Source: Phytopseudomonas seleniipraecipitans (GTDB lineage: Bacteria; Pseudomonadota; Gammaproteobacteria; Pseudomonadales; Pseudomonadaceae). Taken from it: DNA of 64,000 nt. The translations under genes were made by a program, and so were the position numbers. Positions 51,087 to 60,724 of the stretch are shown here, in pieces (the first letter of the stretch is position 1; each line of letters opens with the position of its first letter). The notes under the pieces are model-generated. The model was not told the origin of the DNA. It did no database searches and worked only from the letters and a program-made list of their open reading frames with translations. The stretch covers positions 1 to 64,000 of the forward strand of contig NZ_FNBM01000012.1 in NCBI RefSeq assembly GCF_900102335.1, given 5' to 3'.

Positions 51087-52252
51087 GATTTGCTCCTCAA
51101 TAACCGCTGCCACCAGCGTCTGGAGCCGCCCTGCTTGCGCTCGACAACGCCATTGGCGAGCGCCAGGAGCGCCTGGGTAAGGCTGTCGCGAGGGGCGAAT
51201 TGATACAGCGGAACGCCCTCATTCTTGGCCCTCAGCCGCGTAACCGGGCTCAATGGCAAACCTCCCTCGAGCGGCAGCGCGAACGTTTTGCTCAGCTCCT
51301 CCAGCCCGGGCGCCACGCCCGACTGATAGCGGTCGACCAGCAACCGGGCATGGTCGAGTTTGATGCCCTTGCCACGCCAGGTCGCCAGCAATGTCAGGTT
51401 ACGTCGGCAGTTCGGCACGCTCTGGTCGATGCACCAGAACAGTCGCTGGGCATGCGTTGAAAAAGAGCGCAGACCATCGCTGTCCGGCTGGCCGCAGAGG
51501 TTCACCACCACGTGCTGGAAATGTTGGCGCAGGCTGCCGAGCAGCAGAAACAGCTCACCGAGACTGAAGCGTTCGAGGGCATCATCATCCGGACCGTGCG
51601 GCAGCAACCGTAGCCCATCGGGATGACGGGCAAAGGCGCTCTCGATCAGATTCGAATCGAGGCGACGAATATTGCGCAACGCATCGCCGAAGCAGAATGA
51701 CGACTCCAGCCCGAACAACTCGAGGCTTTCGCCCCGCGGTACGCCCAGGTCGATGAACAAAGTGCGCTCGCCGCGCGCCTGAACTTGCAGGGCGAGGTGC
51801 ACGGCCAGCAGAGCCGCATCGGCATCGGGCTGCAGCCCATAGAGCAGCGTCAGCTCGGCCTGATCGCGGGACGGCGGTAGATGCGGCAGGCGCTGCGTCA
51901 GGCGTCGAACCAAGCCCAGCACCTCGCTGCTGCGCGAGCCGTAGGCGATGAAGTCGCGAGCCCCTGCGCGCATGGCATTGAGCACCAACTGATTGTCCAA
52001 CCCGTCCCCCAAGGCGACCACCACCACCATCGGCCGCACATCGAGTAGCGCCTCGATCAGCGCGCACTGAGTGGTCTGTCCCTCGCGGCTGAGGCCGATG
52101 AACACCAGGCAACTGCCGGTCATGTCCATCAAACTGAGCACTTCATCGAGGGTCTCGCCGACATTGAGTACCTGACCCTGACCGGCCAGTGCGGCCTGCA
52201 GCCATTCCAGGTCCTGCTTACGACGAGTCTGCGCGAGAAAAGTCTGTTCCAT
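51083..52252 (-). CDS. tadZ: TadZ, localisation protein of the Tad system
   Basis: A 389-residue protein with an atypical receiver-like N-domain (about 1-120) and a MinD/ParA-like C-domain. The usual Walker A lysines are missing: the corresponding loop reads YGLQPDADAALLAVHLAL, and only the later FIDLGVP strand is ATPase-like. Some TadZ proteins show the same loss. It is thought to place the pilus machine at the pole. Confidence 0.82.
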   Translation of the reverse strand: MEQTFLAQTRRKQDLEWLQAALAGQGQVLNVGETLDEVLSLMDMTGSCLVFIGLSREGQTTQCALIEALLDVRPMVVVVALGDGLDNQLVLNAMRAGARDFIAYGSRSSEVLGLVRRLTQRLPHLPPSRDQAELTLLYGLQPDADAALLAVHLALQVQARGERTLFIDLGVPRGESLELFGLESSFCFGDALRNIRRLDSNLIESAFARHPDGLRLLPHGPDDDALERFSLGELFLLLGSLRQHFQHVVVNLCGQPDSDGLRSFSTHAQRLFWCIDQSVPNCRRNLTLLATWRGKGIKLDHARLLVDRYQSGVAPGLEELSKTFALPLEGGLPLSPVTRLRAKNEGVPLYQFAPRDSLTQALLALANGVVERKQGGSRRWWQRLLRSKS

Positions 52253-52261
52253 GCCTACTCC

Positions 52262-53509
52262 CTAGCGCGACAAGCCGTCAGCCCGGTGGTAATCACCGTT
52301 CTCAAGAAACAGCTGCCGGAACACCCCCGGGTCGTAATTGCGAAATTGCTCGCCCGGCAAATCTGGAAGCTGCGCATTAGCCGCCATTGGCTGCACCAGA
52401 CGCGGGGTCACAACCATCAGCAATTCGCGCTCCTCCCGGTCAATTCGCGACGATCGAAAGAACGCACCGAGCACCGGCACATCGCCGAGAAACGGCAACT
52501 TATCCACAGACGAGGAACTGTTGGTGGAGATTAGCCCACTGATCACGAAGCTTTCACCGTCAGCCAGCGATACGCTGGTATCGGTACGCCGCACATTGAG
52601 GGCCGGGACCTGAGTGCCGGCAATGGTTATACCGGCGGTGAAATCCAATTCACTGACCTCCGGGGCTACTTTCAGGCTGATGCGGTTGCGCCCGACCACG
52701 GTCGGCGTCAGGGTCAGGCGTACGCCGAATTCCTTGTATTCGATGGAGATCGAATCACTACCGCTGCTCGGCACTGGAATGGGGAATTCGCCGCCTGCGA
52801 GAAAGCTCGCACTCTGACCGTTCAATGCCACCAGACTGGGCCGCGCCAAGGTGTAGGCGAAACCGCTGTTTTCTAGAGCGTCAAGGCCGAGCAGAAACTT
52901 GCTGCTGCCGCCGCCCCAGAGAATGTTGAAGCCGTCCCGTGAAAGTGGGAACGCAGCGCCCGACCCAACGCCGCTCACGCCGCCCACCGGCACCGTAGCG
53001 GGACCCGTCCCTGGCGCGCCGATCAGGAAGTTGTTCGACGCCGTACCAAAGATTCGCAAGCCCACCTCGCGCAACTTGCTACGCCGCACTTCGACGAAGC
53101 GAATATCGGTCTGCACTTGGCTGGGGACGATGTCCTCATCATAGGGCAGCACCGGATCGGCAACGGCGGCGGTTGCTGCGCCCTGGACAACAACCATGCT
53201 TTGCCTGGGCTCGCGGTCGCAGCGCGTCCACACCATCAGGCTGGTCGCACCGCCTTTTTTGCCTAACAACAGAAAGCTTTCGTTGGTGTTCAAGCTCACG
53301 TCCGCTACCTCGGGGTCACCGATGGCCAGGCGCGTGATCGGCACCGGGAAGCGCAGCTCGCGCTGTACTCCCTGGGTCACTTCCAGCATCGCCGGCACCG
53401 GTTCAAGGCCCGCACACGAGGCGGCTGCCAGGGATGGCAGGCTCATCAGCGTCACCACCAGGCAGACCGCAAAGCGCGATAAGCATGGACTACGGTAGGC
53501 ATCATTCAT
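52262..53509 (-). CDS. rcpA: RcpA, outer-membrane secretin of the Flp system
   Basis: A 415-residue secretin with signal peptide (about 1-30). An N-terminal pilus-secretin domain (PITRLAIGDPEVADV) is followed by a secretin core (about 190-385, with SVSLADGESFVISGL and PFLGDVPVLGAFF). It forms the outer-membrane pore. The ATG at 53509 has AAGGA 8 bp upstream; the ATG at 53518 lies too close to it. Confidence 0.92.
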   Translation of the reverse strand: MNDAYRSPCLSRFAVCLVVTLMSLPSLAAASCAGLEPVPAMLEVTQGVQRELRFPVPITRLAIGDPEVADVSLNTNESFLLLGKKGGATSLMVWTRCDREPRQSMVVVQGAATAAVADPVLPYDEDIVPSQVQTDIRFVEVRRSKLREVGLRIFGTASNNFLIGAPGTGPATVPVGGVSGVGSGAAFPLSRDGFNILWGGGSSKFLLGLDALENSGFAYTLARPSLVALNGQSASFLAGGEFPIPVPSSGSDSISIEYKEFGVRLTLTPTVVGRNRISLKVAPEVSELDFTAGITIAGTQVPALNVRRTDTSVSLADGESFVISGLISTNSSSSVDKLPFLGDVPVLGAFFRSSRIDREERELLMVVTPRLVQPMAANAQLPDLPGEQFRNYDPGVFRQLFLENGDYHRADGLSR

Positions 53510-53527
53510 GAAATGCATCCTTGCCGG

Positions 53528-54481
53528 TCAGGGAATTTGTCGAGTGGCATCGTTGCCGCGATAGACCTGAATGCTCGGCACTGAGGGTGGCGTCACACCC
53601 GATTGAAGCTGGGGCTGAGGCCGTGGTTCAGCGCTTCGCTGGGCGAGCTTCTCGAACTGAAACAGTTGCCGTTGCGCCTCGGCGATGTCCGCATCCAACT
53701 CATCGCCTGCGTAGTAACCAGCGAGCAGTTGTTCGTCGGCGCTGCGTACCGCCAGGCGCAGGCTGCCGACCTGAGTGGCCAGCATGAAGCGCGTCAACAA
53801 TTGCTCGGGAACGGCCAGAACAGCGGTAGTCGGTGGGCGGCGACGGCGATTTTCGTCTGCCCCAAGCGGCGACTGCGCCGCGTCTCCCTGATTGGTCACG
53901 CCGAGCGCGTCACCCACGCTGAGCAGGCGCAACGCCGGGATCAGCACTTGCGCGGTCTGGTCGTTGTTGCGCTCGTCCTGACGCAGGTACAGCAGCACAT
54001 CCACATAATCACCAGGACTCAGGTGCCCGCCACCCCCAATGACCTCATCCACAGCCACCGCGATAGCCCGCTCCTGGGGTCGGATCATCTTGGCCAGCGG
54101 GCCGCCCATATCGAAGGCAGCCTGGTTCAGGACAGTCCCGGCGGGCGACTGCCGCCACACGCTGCGCCCGACGAGATCGTCTGGGTTGCTAAAGCTGCCT
54201 GGCGGAGCGAGGCGCAAGCGCTCCACGGCCAGGTCATCACGGGTGATGGGAACCAGGGGCGGTACCTCACGGGCTAACACCACCACGTTGGTGCGCTGCT
54301 GCTCATCGACCTGGGCCTGCAACTGAGTGCCGACCTGCCCTGCCGGACTCATCGGGGCTATCGTCGACGAGGGTGCAGACTCCATAACGGGCTCGCGGCT
54401 CAGACTCAGCCCCCAATACCCCGTGACCACGGCGCCAGCCAGCAACACACCGGCGAGTACCAACGTCATTCGGCTATTCAT
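53528..54481 (-). CDS. rcpC: RcpC/CpaB, periplasmic Flp assembly protein
   Basis: A 317-residue protein with an N-terminal membrane anchor (LVLAGVLLAGAVVTGYWG) and a SAF-type domain (VPLVPITRDDLAVERL) plus an RcpC/CpaB core (LSPGDYVDVLLYL). The family is thought to link pilus, secretin and peptidoglycan. It is the first gene of the rcpC-rcpA-tadZABCD operon; the stop is 18 bp from the rcpA start. Confidence 0.88.
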   Translation of the reverse strand: MNSRMTLVLAGVLLAGAVVTGYWGLSLSREPVMESAPSSTIAPMSPAGQVGTQLQAQVDEQQRTNVVVLAREVPPLVPITRDDLAVERLRLAPPGSFSNPDDLVGRSVWRQSPAGTVLNQAAFDMGGPLAKMIRPQERAIAVAVDEVIGGGGHLSPGDYVDVLLYLRQDERNNDQTAQVLIPALRLLSVGDALGVTNQGDAAQSPLGADENRRRRPPTTAVLAVPEQLLTRFMLATQVGSLRLAVRSADEQLLAGYYAGDELDADIAEAQRQLFQFEKLAQRSAEPRPQPQLQSGVTPPSVPSIQVYRGNDATRQIP

Positions 54482-54876
54482 GACAGCACGCTCCTTGTAG
54501 CCATAGCGCAGCAAAACCTCGGCACAACCTCATATTCATGCTGATAACGATAGGCAGAAAATTGACCCGCGTGGGATATCGGCACTTAAGTCGTGCACTT
54601 TAGTGATTATCTTACGGAAACTTATAGCGGTCCTGACAATCAAGATAATTGGCGCCGTTCGTCGGTACGTTTCGGTTAAAGGGCGTCAACTTTTCCAATA
54701 GTGCACGCGCATGGCCCGATTAAGCCTTGATTTTATTAGTGCTTATAGTTGTGATTAATACCTTATATATAATACCAAGGTGAGTTTGCGGATTGCCGCG
54801 TGCGATTTCTACACTTCCCCTAGCAAGCACAACGTACAGGCGCCCTGCCTGCATGGCTACAGAGGAAGTACCCGTC
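54482..54876. promoter_or_regulatory. AT-rich divergent promoter region between rcpC and flp
   Basis: 395 bp with no gene, clearly AT-richer than its surroundings. It must contain the divergent start points of the tad/rcp operon and of flp. A TATAAT-like element lies at 54768-54773, about 100 bp before flp, without a good -35, which suits an activated promoter. PprB is the expected activator from P. aeruginosa; no site is identified. Confidence 0.5.
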
Positions 54877-55077
54877 ATGTTCAAACTCATTATCCTGCGC
54901 GAAAAAATCCGCGAGTTCTTCCGCAAGGAAGACGGTGCGTCGGCTATTGAATATTCAATTATCGCGGCATTGATTGCAGTCGTTATTGTCACCGCTGTCA
55001 CTAACGTTGGCGAAGAAATTAACAACGTTTTTGGGGATATTCTTGCCGCACTGCAAGGCGTAGACGGCGAAGAGTAG
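54877..55077 (+). CDS. flp: Flp pilin precursor
   Basis: A 66-residue type IVb prepilin. Processing after Gly20 (KEDG/ASAIEYS) gives the hallmark Glu at +5 and Tyr at +6, followed by a hydrophobic helix (SIIAALIAVVIVTAVTNVG). The ATG at 54877 follows AGAGGAAG. It is divergent from the machinery genes and should be the major fibre subunit cleaved by FppA. Confidence 0.95.
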   Translation: MFKLIILREKIREFFRKEDGASAIEYSIIAALIAVVIVTAVTNVGEEINNVFGDILAALQGVDGEE

Positions 55078-55112
55078 TTATTAAGTTTTCCGGAACTGAG
55101 CAAGGTTCGCTT

Positions 55113-55556
55113 ATGCGCCAACATCTCTTGCTGGTAGATGACGAAACAGACGCTCTCGAAGAACTCGGCGAACTGCTTGAGGGCGAGGGTTTCCATTGCC
55201 ATTGCGCCAATAGCGTTAGCGCTGCAATGCTATGTCTTGCCACGTGGCCAGCCATTGCGCTGGTGATTACCGATTTGCGCATGCCCGACGAAAGCGGGCT
55301 GCGCTTGATCCAGAACCTGCGCGCCAACCCTCACCATGCAACTCTGCCGGTGATCGTCATGTCCGGCCATGCGGACATGAACGACGTGATCGGCTTGCTG
55401 CCTTTGCATGTCGTCGACTTCCTACCCAAGCCCATCTACCAGGAGCGCTTGATCGAAGTCCTCAATCAGCGCTTTCCAGTTGCTCAGCCGGTTGCGATAA
55501 CAGACAGTGAGCCGGGCGCGCTGTCGGCACTACCTGTCAGCGCGCAATCAGCGTAA
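55113..55556 (+). CDS. receiver-only response regulator next to flp
   Basis: A 147-residue CheY-like protein. It has acidic VDDE at 8-11, the acceptor Asp in VITDLRMPDESG, Ser in VMSGHAD and Lys in LPKPIYQ. After about residue 122 there is only a short Ala/Ser/Pro-rich tail and no output domain. It starts 35 bp after flp on the same strand, so both are probably co-expressed. It could be a phosphate sink or relay partner for PprA, or act by protein contact; this is inference. Confidence 0.82.
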   Translation: MRQHLLLVDDETDALEELGELLEGEGFHCHCANSVSAAMLCLATWPAIALVITDLRMPDESGLRLIQNLRANPHHATLPVIVMSGHADMNDVIGLLPLHVVDFLPKPIYQERLIEVLNQRFPVAQPVAITDSEPGALSALPVSAQSA

Positions 55557-55701
55557 CCACGCTGTCGCGATCACGTTGCGGCTAATCCGCCGCTGTGCAG
55601 ATTTCGTCGTGACCCTACGTGCGGCAGCGTCTAAATAAGCACCACCTTACAACACTTACAACAGTCTTTAGAGCAGCCTGCTGCGCCTAAACCCCTCTCC
55701 C

Positions 55702-57885
55702 CTAGAAGCTGCGACCGAGATTGAGGTACAGCGCCTTCTCGTTCTCGTCATTCAGACCGTAGCTGAAGTTCAACGGGCCCAGCGGGGTTTCATAACCGAG
55801 AAATACGCTGGCGGCGTTGATGTAGCCGCTGTCGAACTCATTGCCGTTGTTCCATATCCGGCCGCGCTCTAGCGATGCGCCAAGATAGAGCGGGAAATCC
55901 AGCGGCAGGAACGAGCGCGGCGTCATGCGGCGGTAGTAGACCATCCGCGCGAGGCTGACATTCTGTCCAGCCAGGGCGTCCTGGCGGAAGCCCGACAGCT
56001 GCCGGGCGCCACCAAGCTGGAAGCTCGACGTAACGATCTCGGCATCGTCCAGCGTGCGCCCGTAACGGCCACCCACGACCAAACTATGCGGCCCATGGCT
56101 GAACGCCTTATCAAGCTTCAGCTCCCACTGCCGGTAGCGATCATCAGCGCCGAGGCTGGCATCGTACTGGCGCAGTTGCAGGCCGATCTCTTCGCCCTCG
56201 TGGGGAAAGTCGACATTGTCGAGGGTGTCGAACGAGTACTGCATTTCGTAGTAACCCTCGGTGAAACTGAACTCCGGCTGGTCACGTTCACCGATGCGCA
56301 CTTCCGCTTCGCCAACGGCCTGACCAATGCCGAAACGCAGCTCGCCGTTATTGGCGATCTGCCGGCCAACATTGAGCCCGTAGCCATAGCGCTGCACCCG
56401 ATATTCGGCGACGGGGTCGTTGTCCAGCACGGCATCAACGTTCCAGGCTTCGGCATACAGATTAGGCGCGACGAACCAGCGAGAGCCGACGTCCAGCGGT
56501 TGATAGAACTCGCTGTAAAGCTCCTGGCGATCGCCCAACTGCACGCGCGTCAGCCATTCGGCGCCAAGTCGATTGATGCCGTTTTTGCGGAAGCTGGCCC
56601 CCAGGTTGAAGACGCTGTCACCATGAAAATCATCGGACAGGTTCAAGCCCAGGCGCAGGTAGTCAGTGCCGGTGCGCTTCTCCCGCGCATCAATCATCAG
56701 GGTATTTTCGTCGTTGTGGCTGACCACCCGATATTGCACACGCTCGAAATAATCGAGGCCGTAAAGCGTACCCATGTCGCGCTGCAGGCCCGCCATGTCC
56801 AGCGGCTCGCCGAGCGGTTGACGGATGTAGTTGCGGATAACTTCATCGCCAACCTTGGAGTCGTTATCCACTTCGATGGCATGGATCACCGGAGCCCGCT
56901 GCTCGGCACTGCGTGCCAACGTAAGCGCAGGGTTGCCACCGCTGCGCCGCACCAGCGCGGTCAGGCGCGGCTGCAGGGCTTTCGCGGCCTGGTAGCCCGC
57001 TTCGATCATTTCCTCGCCGCGACCGAAATCGGTGACGCCATAGGGCGACATGTTCGGCTGGACCAGCACATCGTTGGACGTCAGCGTGGCCAGCTGCGCC
57101 TCGGAGTTGCGCCGGGTCATCATGGTGATCGACTGGTTGAGTACGTCGACCACCGTGAGCAGATCCTTGCGCGGCTTCAGTGGGGTACCGATATCGACCA
57201 CGATGACCTGATCGACGCCCATATCGCGTGCGACGTCCACCGGGATGTTATCGACCATGCCGCCATCGACCAGCAGCCGCCCGTCCAGCTCGACGGGGGC
57301 GAACACCGCCGGAATCGACATGCTCGCGCGAATCACCTGCGGCAGGTGGCCGCTGCGAAAGACCACTTTCTGGTCGTTGGCGATATCGGTGGCCACGGCG
57401 CGGAAGGGAATCGGCAGGCGGTCGAAATCACGCACATCACTGCTGCGTACCAGCAGGCGTTCGAGCAGCAGCGCCAGGTTCTGCCCCTGAATGACGCCCA
57501 GCGGTAAACCGAGGCTGCCGTCATCACGAAAGCTCAGGCGCTGCTTGATGAGGAAATCACGATCATCCTGCTTGCGGCGAAACGGCACATCGGAGCGTGG
57601 CGGGTCGTCGGACAGTACCAGCCGCCAGTCCATGGTCAGCGCCACGTTTTCCAGTTCGGCGATGCTGTAGCCCGAGGCATACAAACCACCAATCACCGCG
57701 CCCATGCTGGTGCCAGCAATCGCATCGATCTGTACGCCCTGCTCTTCCAGCGCCTTGAGCACGCCAATGTGCGCCAAGCCACGGGCGGCGCCGCCAGACA
57801 GTACAAGGCCGATCTTGGGCTGAGCGCTTTGGGCGACAGCGAACAGAGGAAAAAACAGCAACAGCAGAACGAACAGACGGCGCAT
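55702..57885 (-). CDS. plpD: PlpD, patatin-like phospholipase autotransporter (type Vd)
   Basis: A 727-residue protein with signal peptide (about 1-19). The patatin domain (about 25-225) has the oxyanion SGGAARGLAH, nucleophile GTSMG and catalytic DGGMVDNIP. A POTRA-like segment (about 310-390) and a 16-strand BamA-type barrel follow, ending in LNLGRSF with terminal Phe. It exports its own lipase domain to the surface or medium. An upstream ATG frame adds residues before the signal peptide and is not preferred. Confidence 0.93.
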   Translation of the reverse strand: MRRLFVLLLLFFPLFAVAQSAQPKIGLVLSGGAARGLAHIGVLKALEEQGVQIDAIAGTSMGAVIGGLYASGYSIAELENVALTMDWRLVLSDDPPRSDVPFRRKQDDRDFLIKQRLSFRDDGSLGLPLGVIQGQNLALLLERLLVRSSDVRDFDRLPIPFRAVATDIANDQKVVFRSGHLPQVIRASMSIPAVFAPVELDGRLLVDGGMVDNIPVDVARDMGVDQVIVVDIGTPLKPRKDLLTVVDVLNQSITMMTRRNSEAQLATLTSNDVLVQPNMSPYGVTDFGRGEEMIEAGYQAAKALQPRLTALVRRSGGNPALTLARSAEQRAPVIHAIEVDNDSKVGDEVIRNYIRQPLGEPLDMAGLQRDMGTLYGLDYFERVQYRVVSHNDENTLMIDAREKRTGTDYLRLGLNLSDDFHGDSVFNLGASFRKNGINRLGAEWLTRVQLGDRQELYSEFYQPLDVGSRWFVAPNLYAEAWNVDAVLDNDPVAEYRVQRYGYGLNVGRQIANNGELRFGIGQAVGEAEVRIGERDQPEFSFTEGYYEMQYSFDTLDNVDFPHEGEEIGLQLRQYDASLGADDRYRQWELKLDKAFSHGPHSLVVGGRYGRTLDDAEIVTSSFQLGGARQLSGFRQDALAGQNVSLARMVYYRRMTPRSFLPLDFPLYLGASLERGRIWNNGNEFDSGYINAASVFLGYETPLGPLNFSYGLNDENEKALYLNLGRSF

Positions 57886-57980
57886 GGCACATCCCTGGCG
57901 ATGGGGGGAGTAGGACATTGGCGCCATTATAGGAGCCAGATCGCCAGGATGTGCGCAGCGTGGTGCCTTGTTCAGGTTAC

Positions 57981-58166
57981 TCAATGCAGGCGATGAGTCT
58001 CGCCGGAGAACGGGTCGTGAAAGCTGGAGATTTCCGATTGCAGGCGACGGTTTTCGCCATACGCCTCGATGGCACGGCGGTAGCGCATACGCTGCTCGTC
58101 GAGCAGTTTGCGCCGAGCTTTCACCACACTCTGTTCGTGTTGCGCTTCATCCACATGGCGAGCCAT
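57981..58166 (-). CDS. small highly charged protein between plpD and the RpiR gene
   Basis: A 61-residue ORF (MARHVDEAQHEQSVVKARRK start) with a helical, charged composition and no membrane segment. GGAGA sits 7 bp before the ATG. I do not recognise a family. The composition looks like a real small soluble protein rather than a shadow frame, as nothing overlaps it. Confidence 0.55.
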   Translation of the reverse strand: MARHVDEAQHEQSVVKARRKLLDEQRMRYRRAIEAYGENRRLQSEISSFHDPFSGETHRLH

Positions 58167-58252
58167 GGCAGGTCTCCAGGCTGAATAACGGGAGACCAGA
58201 TTCAGCCAATGCCATGACAGTTTGAGGGCAATGCAATGACGCTGCGGTGAAC

Positions 58253-59206
58253 TCAGACGCCTTCGTCGTGGGTCCTGATCGACTTGGCCGACAACCGCAG
58301 GCTGCGCAAGCTGCGCTTTACGCTCTTGAGGTGATTGACCAGGCTCGGCCCACGCGCCATGGCGACGCCCATGGCCAGCACGTCGATCACTACCAGGTGG
58401 GCGATGCGCGAGGCCAGCGGCGTGTAGATCTCGGTGTCTTCCTGCACGTCGATGGCCAGGTTCACCGTAGCCAGATCAGCCAACGGGGTCTGCCCCGGGC
58501 ACAAGGCAATCAGCGACGCACCAGCCTCACGCACCACATTGGCAGTGGTGAGCAGATCTTTGGATCGCCCTGATTGCGAAATACATACCGCGACGTCCGA
58601 TGGCTTGAGGGTGATCGCCGACATCGCCTGCATGTGCGGGTCGGAATAGGCAGCAGCGTTGAGCAACAGGCGGAAGAATTTGTGCTGGGCATCGGCCGCC
58701 ACCGCGCCGGATGCGCCGAAACCATAGAACTCGATACGCTGCGCTTGAGAGCACAGCCCGATGGCCTTTTCCAACGCCACCGAATCGAGCTTCTCACGCA
58801 CCTCGATCAAGGTGTGCAGCGTGGTATCGAAGATCTTCATGCTGAAGTCGGCGACCGAATCGTCTTCATGGATCGCGAACTGACCAAAACTGGCGCCAGC
58901 TGCAAGGCTCTGCGCCAGCTTGAGCTTGAGATCCTGAAAGCCACTGCAACCAATGGCGCGGCAGAAGCGCACGATGGTTGGCTCGCTGATACCCACCGAA
59001 TGTGCCAGCTCAGCCATGGAACTGTGCATTACCGCCGCCGGATCGAGTAACACATGATCGGCCACCTTGAGTTCCGACTTGCGCAGGAGGTGGCGTGACT
59101 GGGCAATGTGCTGCAACAAATTCACTGGCAGGGACTCGACTGGTAGAAGGTGAATATGCCGGCTGGACTTTGACACTGTCACGACTCGGTTATAGTCCGA
59201 GTGCAC
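58253..59206 (-). CDS. RpiR-family regulator paired with zwf
   Basis: A 317-residue regulator. The RpiR HTH (about 60-105, VGISEPTIVRFCRAIGCSGF) and a sugar-phosphate SIS domain (about 160-295, IEFYGFGASGAVAADAQHKFF) resemble HexR, but it differs clearly from typical HexR of the Entner-Doudoroff locus. It is divergent from a zwf paralogue and probably represses it, released by a sugar phosphate. The start is unsure: the GTG at 59206 gives 317 residues, and in-frame GTGs lie further in. Confidence 0.82.
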   Translation of the reverse strand: MHSDYNRVVTVSKSSRHIHLLPVESLPVNLLQHIAQSRHLLRKSELKVADHVLLDPAAVMHSSMAELAHSVGISEPTIVRFCRAIGCSGFQDLKLKLAQSLAAGASFGQFAIHEDDSVADFSMKIFDTTLHTLIEVREKLDSVALEKAIGLCSQAQRIEFYGFGASGAVAADAQHKFFRLLLNAAAYSDPHMQAMSAITLKPSDVAVCISQSGRSKDLLTTANVVREAGASLIALCPGQTPLADLATVNLAIDVQEDTEIYTPLASRIAHLVVIDVLAMGVAMARGPSLVNHLKSVKRSLRSLRLSAKSIRTHDEGV

Positions 59207-59239
59207 CGGGCTGTAGTGTTCTTGTAGTTATACTACAAG
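59170..59239 (+). promoter_or_regulatory. zwf promoter region with RpiR/HexR-type operator
   Basis: TTGACA (59170-59175) and TATAGT (59191-59196) form a candidate -35/-10 with a short 15-bp spacer. Just downstream, CTTGTAGT-TAT-ACTACAAG (59221-59239) is a perfect 8-bp-arm palindrome containing TTGT and ACAA halves like the HexR consensus. Binding would block zwf transcription. Confidence 0.55.
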
Positions 59240-59278
59240 CCTGCTGCCCCCGCACGGACAAACCGAGTCGGAGTTCCC

Positions 59279-60724
59279 ATGCTGAGCAATTCCTGTGACA
59301 TGCTGGTTTTCGGCGGCACTGGCGACCTCGCCTTGCGCAAACTGCTGCCAGCGCTCTATTACTTGCATCGCGACAGCCGCTTGCCGCGTGATACGCGCAT
59401 CATTGCTCTCGCCCGCAGCAACCACACCCATGAGGCATACAAGGCGCTTGCCGAGCGGCACTGCCGCGCGCAAGTGGCGCGTGCGGACTTCAGCGAAGAC
59501 ACGTGGCGCAGCTTCGCCGAGCGTCTCGATTACCTCTCCATGGACGCTTCGCAAAGCGCCGACTTCGGCCGCCTAGGCAAACACCTGGGCAATGATCAGG
59601 AGCGGATACGGGTCTACTACCTGGCCACCGCACCCGACTTGTTCGAAGACATCGCCTCGCACCTCAAGCTTGCCGGGCTGGTGAACGCTCGGGCGCGCAT
59701 CGTGCTGGAAAAACCCATCGGCCACTCACTGGAGTCGGCCCAGGCGATCAACGCCGGCATCGGCGCGGTATTCGACGAACCCCAGGTGTTTCGCATCGAC
59801 CATTATCTGGGCAAGGAAACCGTACAGAACCTGATGGCGCTGCGTTTCGCCAATACCCTGTTCGAACCCGTGTGGCGTGCCGGGCATATCGACCATGTGC
59901 AGATCAGCGTTTGCGAAACATTGGGTGTGGAAAACCGCGGCGCCTATTACGACCATGCTGGGGCCATGCGCGACATGATCCAGAACCACTTGCTGCAGTT
60001 GCTCTGCCTGGTGGCCATGGAGCCGCCGGTGCGCTTCGACGCCGAGTCGGTGCGTAACGAAAAAGTGAAGGTTCTGGAGGCGCTCAAGCCGATCACCGGT
60101 TTCGACGTCCGCGACAAGACGGTGCGCGGCCAATACGCCGCCGGCAAGATTGGCGGCCAGGAAGTACCGGCCTATTACTTCGAGAAGAACGTCGATAACG
60201 ACAGCGACACCGAAACCCTGGTTGCGGTGCAGGCCGAGATCAACAATTGGCGCTGGGCGGGTGTGCCCTTCTACCTGCGCACCGGCAAGCGCCTGGCCCG
60301 CAAAACATCGGAAATCCTCATCCAGTTCAAGCCGGTGCCCCATCAGCTGTTCGGTAATGGAGAAGCCAATCAGCTGCTCATCCGCCTGCAGCCCGAAGAG
60401 CGTATCAGCCTACAACTGATGGCCAAGAACCCCGGCAAGGGCATGCACCTTCAGCCGGTGGAGCTGGATCTCAACCTCGCCGATGCTTTCAATAAACAGC
60501 GTCACTGGGACGCCTACGAGCGGCTGCTGCTGGACGTCATCGAAGGCGACTCGACCTTGTTCATGCGCCGTGACGAGGTGGAAGCCGCGTGGCAGTGGAT
60601 CGATCCGATCATTAAAGGCTGGCAGCAGCATTACCAACGGCCCCGCCCGTACGCAGCCGGCAGCAACGGCCCGGAGCAACTCCAGCATCTGCTGGAACGG
60701 CATGGCCGCAAGTGGATCGAGTAA
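59279..60724 (+). CDS. zwf: glucose-6-phosphate 1-dehydrogenase
   Basis: A 481-residue enzyme oxidising glucose-6-phosphate to 6-phosphogluconolactone. The NADP fold starts FGGTGDLALRKLLPALY; the substrate motif RIDHYLGKE with catalytic His lies near 167-175. GGAG precedes the ATG. It is not accompanied by pgl and eda, so it is a secondary zwf gene like those in P. putida, with its own RpiR regulator. Confidence 0.93.
   Translation: MLSNSCDMLVFGGTGDLALRKLLPALYYLHRDSRLPRDTRIIALARSNHTHEAYKALAERHCRAQVARADFSEDTWRSFAERLDYLSMDASQSADFGRLGKHLGNDQERIRVYYLATAPDLFEDIASHLKLAGLVNARARIVLEKPIGHSLESAQAINAGIGAVFDEPQVFRIDHYLGKETVQNLMALRFANTLFEPVWRAGHIDHVQISVCETLGVENRGAYYDHAGAMRDMIQNHLLQLLCLVAMEPPVRFDAESVRNEKVKVLEALKPITGFDVRDKTVRGQYAAGKIGGQEVPAYYFEKNVDNDSDTETLVAVQAEINNWRWAGVPFYLRTGKRLARKTSEILIQFKPVPHQLFGNGEANQLLIRLQPEERISLQLMAKNPGKGMHLQPVELDLNLADAFNKQRHWDAYERLLLDVIEGDSTLFMRRDEVEAAWQWIDPIIKGWQQHYQRPRPYAAGSNGPEQLQHLLERHGRKWIE

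Noticed and set aside
56086..57507. 473-codon open frame antisense to plpD
   Set aside because: It is a shadow of the PlpD coding strand without its own start signal or domain.
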